Below, in pieces: positions 34,431-37,159 of a stretch of DNA of 37,159 nt. The notes beneath the pieces are model-generated. The model worked only from the letters and a program-made list of their open reading frames with translations, was not told the DNA's origin and did no database searches. How positions within the stretch are numbered: the stretch's first letter is position 1; each line of letters opens with the position of its first letter. A program made the position numbers and the translations under genes. Location: contig CAIZGX010000005.1 in the NCBI GenBank assembly GCA_903932685.1, positions 1 to 37,159 of the forward strand, given 5' to 3'. Source of the DNA: an uncultured Bacteroidota bacterium (GTDB lineage Bacteria > Bacteroidota > Bacteroidia > Flavobacteriales_D > Sanyastnellaceae).

Positions 34431-36721
34431 CCTTCCTCTCCGTTGTATTTTTCGAATCGCACAATTAAGAATTTGCTGATGGGTGTATTGCTTCGTTCCG
34501 CTGTGTGATGAAGTGGAACCAAGCAATTCGTTTCCGGAAAATATGTCCCCACACATCCTTTGGGAATGTCGTAAGGGATGACGTGAAACTTAATTGCTTT
34601 GCGTTCTACGCCTTCATGCACTGAAATAATATTCACCAATTCTTTGTGTTGAAATCCAGCTGCAAGAATATCTTCTTCGTTCATCATTAACACGCGGCGT
34701 TCGTTCTCCACTCCGCGATAGCGATCGTCTAGTCCGTATACCGTTGTGTTGAATTGATCGTGTGTGCGAATGGTCATTAAGACGTAATGTCCGGTTGGAA
34801 CTTCTATGTGTTGAAGTGGCTCTGTTCTGAACTGAGCCTTTCCTGAAGGAGTTGTGAACTTGCCTTCGCGCGGACCGTTCGGAAGATAGAAACCGTCGAC
34901 GCCTCGAACGCGTTTGTTGTAATTATCGAAACCTGGAATGGTAGCTTCAATTTCTTCACGAATGAAATCGTAATTGCTTCTCCATTTTTTCCAAGGGAGG
35001 TCTGACGTATTCTTGCAAGCGTTTCCGATTTCGCAAACGATTGCGGGCTCGCTCATGCAGAGTTCGGAAGCGGGGGTAACGCTTCCGCGTGAGCGATGTA
35101 CGATTCCCATGGAATTTTCAACGGTCACGAATTGTTCTCCGCCTTCTTGCATGTCTATTTCCGTTCTTCCTAGGCACGGAAGAATGAGTGCCTCTTCTCC
35201 GGTTACCAGATGCGAGCGGTTTAGTTTGGTTGAGATGTGAACGGTTAATGGAACGCGCTGCATAGCCTTCCCGGTGAAGACGCTGTCGGGCGTTGCTGAA
35301 ACGAAGTTTCCACCTAGGCCAATGAATATCTTCACCTTGTCTTCCGACATGGCATCAATGGCCTCTACCGCGTCGAACCCGTGTTCTCTCGGTGCTATGA
35401 AGTTGTAACGTTTGTCGAGGGCAAGCAGGAATGGTTCGCGCGGTTTTTCGTTAATGCCCATGGTTCTATCGCCTTGTACATTCGAGTGTCCGCGAACCGG
35501 ACAAAGTCCCGCGCCTGGTTTTCCAATCGCACCTAACACAAGGTGAATGTTTACCACTTCTTGAATAATCGCAACGGCTTTTTTCTGTTGGGTAAGTCCC
35601 ATGGCCCAGCACGAAATAATATTTTTCTTTTTGGAAATGAGTTCGGCAATTTCGAAAGCTTGCGCTTTTGAAATGCCACTGATTTCAGAACACTCGTCGA
35701 GATTTACTTCATCGAGGCTGTTCCAATAGTTGATGAATCCCTCTGTTTTTTCTTCAACGAATTTCTGATCGAGCACCCCACCTACTTCTTGTTCAAGCGT
35801 CTTCAGGTAATGTCCGATCATTTTGAATAGCGCATGATCTCCGCCTACGCGCACTTGCAAAAAATGATCAGCGAGTTGCGTACCCCCCTTTAGAATTTCT
35901 ACTGGGCTTTGTGGATCAATGAACTTCGTTGTGCCCACTTCCGGAAGCGGATTGATATGTATAATCTTTCCTCCGTTTCCTTTGCATTTGGAAAGCGCCG
36001 CCATCATACGCGGATGATTGGTTCCAGGGTTTTGTCCGATTACCAAAATAGCATCTGCAATATAGAGGTCTTCGAGTTTCACTGTCCCCTTGCCTATTCC
36101 AAGAGACTCAATGAGCGCGGTTCCTGAACTTTCATGACACAGGTTGCTGCAATCCGGAAGGTTGTTCGTTCCGAATTTCCGAACGAAGAGTTGATAGAGG
36201 AAAGCCGCTTCGTTGCCTGTTCTTCCTGAAGTATAGAATACTGCTTCGTCGGGAGTTGTGCAATTGTCGAGTTCTTGCGCAATGCGACTCAAAGCAAAGT
36301 CCCATGAAACCGGTTTGTATTTGCTGCTTCCTTTTTCAAGGAACATGGGGTTGGTTATGCGTCCGCTTTTCCCAATGATGTAATCGCTCCAATCGCTCAT
36401 CTCTTCTACTGTGTGCTGCGCAAAGAAATCGGGAGTACAGCGTTTGTCGGTGGCTTCTTCGGAAATGGCCTTTGCGCCGTTCTCGCAGTATTCTCCGAGT
36501 TTCGATCTATGTGTAGGGTCTGGCCACGCGCAGCCTGGGCAGTCGACACCGTCTTTTTGATTTAATTTTTGCAGCAGTTTCCAACCTTTGATCATTCCCA
36601 TTTCATCGGCAATGTGTTTAATGGTTGAAGTAATAGCGGGCACACCGCATGCTGCGTCTTTGAGGTGTTTCAAGCGAATGCCTGTAAGAGTTGCAGGCGG
36701 TACTATTCGGATGTTTCTCAT
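34427..36721 (-). CDS. FdhF/YdeP-type molybdopterin oxidoreductase
   Basis: The 764-residue product belongs to the DMSO-reductase superfamily and should bind bis-MGD molybdenum. It has 'CPGCAWPDP' at about 61-69 (two Cys of a cluster-like site), 'SGRTGNEAAFLYQLF', 'CHESSG', 'IGQNPGTNHPRM', and 'RGHSNVQGDRTMGI', all typical of the YdeP branch (E. coli YdeP about 759). The typical four-Cys N-terminal Fe-S motif of formate dehydrogenases is replaced by the CPGC form. YdeP is linked to acid resistance in E. coli but its substrate is unknown. The start at 36721 is supported by a TATATTCG element 4 bases upstream and by the family length; 36787 would add 22 residues. It is followed by plsC with 4-base overlap. 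FdhD is not within the window. Confidence 0.93.
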   Translation of the reverse strand: MRNIRIVPPATLTGIRLKHLKDAACGVPAITSTIKHIADEMGMIKGWKLLQKLNQKDGVDCPGCAWPDPTHRSKLGEYCENGAKAISEEATDKRCTPDFFAQHTVEEMSDWSDYIIGKSGRITNPMFLEKGSSKYKPVSWDFALSRIAQELDNCTTPDEAVFYTSGRTGNEAAFLYQLFVRKFGTNNLPDCSNLCHESSGTALIESLGIGKGTVKLEDLYIADAILVIGQNPGTNHPRMMAALSKCKGNGGKIIHINPLPEVGTTKFIDPQSPVEILKGGTQLADHFLQVRVGGDHALFKMIGHYLKTLEQEVGGVLDQKFVEEKTEGFINYWNSLDEVNLDECSEISGISKAQAFEIAELISKKKNIISCWAMGLTQQKKAVAIIQEVVNIHLVLGAIGKPGAGLCPVRGHSNVQGDRTMGINEKPREPFLLALDKRYNFIAPREHGFDAVEAIDAMSEDKVKIFIGLGGNFVSATPDSVFTGKAMQRVPLTVHISTKLNRSHLVTGEEALILPCLGRTEIDMQEGGEQFVTVENSMGIVHRSRGSVTPASELCMSEPAIVCEIGNACKNTSDLPWKKWRSNYDFIREEIEATIPGFDNYNKRVRGVDGFYLPNGPREGKFTTPSGKAQFRTEPLQHIEVPTGHYVLMTIRTHDQFNTTVYGLDDRYRGVENERRVLMMNEEDILAAGFQHKELVNIISVHEGVERKAIKFHVIPYDIPKGCVGTYFPETNCLVPLHHTAERSNTPISKFLIVRFEKYNGEEG

Positions 36722-36725
36722 TGAG

Positions 36726-36733
36726 CGAATATA
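36726..36733 (-). promoter_or_regulatory. Possible -7 promoter element of the YdeP-type gene
   Basis: On the minus strand TATATTCG lies 4 bases before the ATG at 36721, matching TAnnTTTG apart from one T/C change. It supports that start; a matching -33 TTG is not clear. Confidence 0.35.
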
Positions 36734-36801
36734 ATGCTTAATTGAAAGAACTGTTAGTTGGTAAGAGAAGTTAAGAGAGGGGAACAAAAGGGAAGAATGT
36801 T

Positions 36802-36851
36802 GCGAAGCAACTGATGTGCAAGCACGAATGCCCGAAGGGCGAATGCTTCGC
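36802..36851. repeat. Nested inverted repeat
   Basis: Outer arms GCGAAGCA (36802-36809) and TGCTTCGC (36844-36851) are exact reverse complements, and an inner hairpin GCCC-GAA-GGGC (36830-36840) sits between them. CGAATG occurs three times in or beside it. No T-run follows, so a terminator role is unlikely. It lies in the 36722-37077 gap, upstream of the YdeP-type gene, and otherwise this gap shows only the repeats and promoter listed here. Confidence 0.6.
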
Positions 36852-36875
36852 GAATGTCTTCGACGATTATTTAAT

Positions 36876-36956
36876 AACGCAGTTCAAACAACGTAGTTCC
36901 CACTACGAAGTAGGAACAACGAAGTTCTAACAACGTAGTTCAAACAACGTAATTCC
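36876..36956 (+). repeat. Cluster of five imperfect 14-bp repeats
   Basis: The unit AACGTAGTTCAAAC (variants AACGCAG, AACGAAG, AACGTAA) begins at 36876, 36890, 36918, 36932 and 36946. The pairs are directly tandem, and between the second and third copy is a hairpin-forming insert (CTAC-GAA-GTAG, 36903-36913, flanked by GTTCC and GGAAC). It does not encode protein and is not CRISPR-like, as spacers of uniform length are absent. Confidence 0.65.
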
Positions 36957-37039
36957 ACCGCATAAACGCGCATAACCGTTTCTTGACTTTACTGAAAGTG
37001 CTAATCAATTTTGCGAGAAAGAAAATATTCATAATTCAT

Positions 37040-37057
37040 GTTGTCCGAATAGACAAC
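37040..37057. promoter_or_regulatory. Inverted repeat, candidate operator of the toxin locus
   Basis: GTTGTC (37040-37045) and GACAAC (37052-37057) are perfect reverse complements with a 6-base spacer. They cover the -33 element of the promoter in front of the RelE/ParE-type gene, a typical place for antitoxin autorepression. Confidence 0.5.
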
Positions 37058-37071
37058 TTAACCTAAATTTG
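37041..37071 (+). promoter_or_regulatory. Bacteroidota-type promoter of the toxin locus
   Basis: TTG (37041-37043), 20 bases, then TAAATTTG (37064-37071), an exact match to the TAnnTTTG -7 element. The ATG is 6 bases further on, so the transcript would start at or next to the initiation codon. Confidence 0.6.
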
Positions 37072-37077
37072 AAAAAA

Positions 37078-37159
37078 ATGAATGACGCTAAAAAGAGAAC
37101 GATAATCTTCTACCGAGATTATTTTTCAAGCTTTTACCTGAAGCAAAGACAAAAAGTAA
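37078..37159 (+). CDS. N-terminus of a RelE/ParE-family (Gp49-like) toxin, cut by window end
   Basis: The open frame from the ATG at 37078 runs to the window edge: 27 codons beginning MNDAKKRTIIFYRDYF and continuing SSFYLKQRQKV. This 'IIFYRDYFxxFYxKQxxKV' opening is characteristic of type II toxin-antitoxin RelE/ParE (phage Gp49-like, HigB-type) toxins of Bacteroidota, which cleave mRNA at the ribosome or inhibit gyrase. A perfect -7 promoter element and an operator-like palindrome lie immediately upstream. In this class the toxin commonly comes first and an HTH (Xre-type) antitoxin follows; that gene would be outside the window. The rest of the toxin is not visible, so identity rests on the N-terminus. 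Confidence 0.65.
   Translation, partial: MNDAKKRTIIFYRDYFSSFYLKQRQKV

Noticed and set aside
36876-36956. Possible CRISPR array
   Set aside because: The repeat unit is only about 14 bases, copies are mostly directly adjacent without uniform spacers, and no cas gene is nearby.
36788-37077. Hidden gene in the last intergenic gap
   Set aside because: No frame of useful length with a start and plausible protein composition; the sequence is explained by repeats and the promoter.

Overview
The window reads as a chromosomal segment of a Bacteroidota bacterium, most likely order Flavobacteriales. Evidence seen in the sequence: at least two proteins ending in a type IX secretion (Por/T9SS type A) sorting domain; a GldG gliding-type ABC protein; TamL, the lipoprotein form of TamA; DUF1573, DUF4625, DUF5683 and DUF4340 family proteins; Bacteroidota-style promoters (TTG or TTTG, about 19-20 bp, TAnnTTTG); and A-rich translation starts instead of strong Shine-Dalgarno sites. 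No tRNA, rRNA, CRISPR array, IS element or prophage was recognised. Most of the window is ordinary core genome.

Layout. 1-1150: the 3' end of an unknown gene overlapping a secreted protein gene, closed by a terminator. 1211-4362: a 912-residue secreted repeat/coiled-coil protein, one base overlapped with aroQ. 4365-5702 (minus): a 2Fe-2S ferredoxin and its YumC-type NADP reductase. 5844-7287: a secreted T9SS esterase and a tiny lipoprotein, ending in a bidirectional terminator shared with the convergent minus-strand operon ctp - DUF1573 - prfC (11042-7313). 11108-14259 (minus): DUF4625 lipoprotein, TonB-dependent receptor and a small His/Cys protein, together a probable metal-acquisition locus. 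14285-16111 (minus): lemA and two TPM-domain genes. 16161-18044 (minus): htpG with a putative sigma-54 promoter and an upstream inverted repeat. 18174-21071 (minus): a large VCBS/ASPIC T9SS protein. 21171-21980 (minus): purine nucleoside phosphorylase.

22203-30366 (plus): parA - parB - DUF5683 - dapB - lepB - WbqC - gldG - DUF4340, tightly packed. ParAB would segregate the chromosome, and parS-like half sites lie just before parA. DapB feeds lysine and peptidoglycan synthesis, and LepB processes exported proteins. 30368-31099 (minus) is a TrmH-type RNA methyltransferase, divergent from tamL (31141-33708). plsC and a YdeP-type molybdopterin oxidoreductase follow on minus (33705-36721). The last 0.4 kb is repeat-rich and carries a promoter with an operator-like palindrome and the first 27 codons of a RelE/ParE (Gp49-like) toxin cut by the window end.

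The best leads are regulatory and accessory: a perfect 9-bp inverted repeat filling the ctp promoter, the htpG sigma-54 site with its palindrome, the His-rich metal locus, parS-like direct half sites, gldG without gldF beside it, and the truncated toxin locus behind a repeat cluster. I did not find a clearly novel multi-gene defence or biosynthetic system. All family assignments come from reading motifs by eye; no database search was run.
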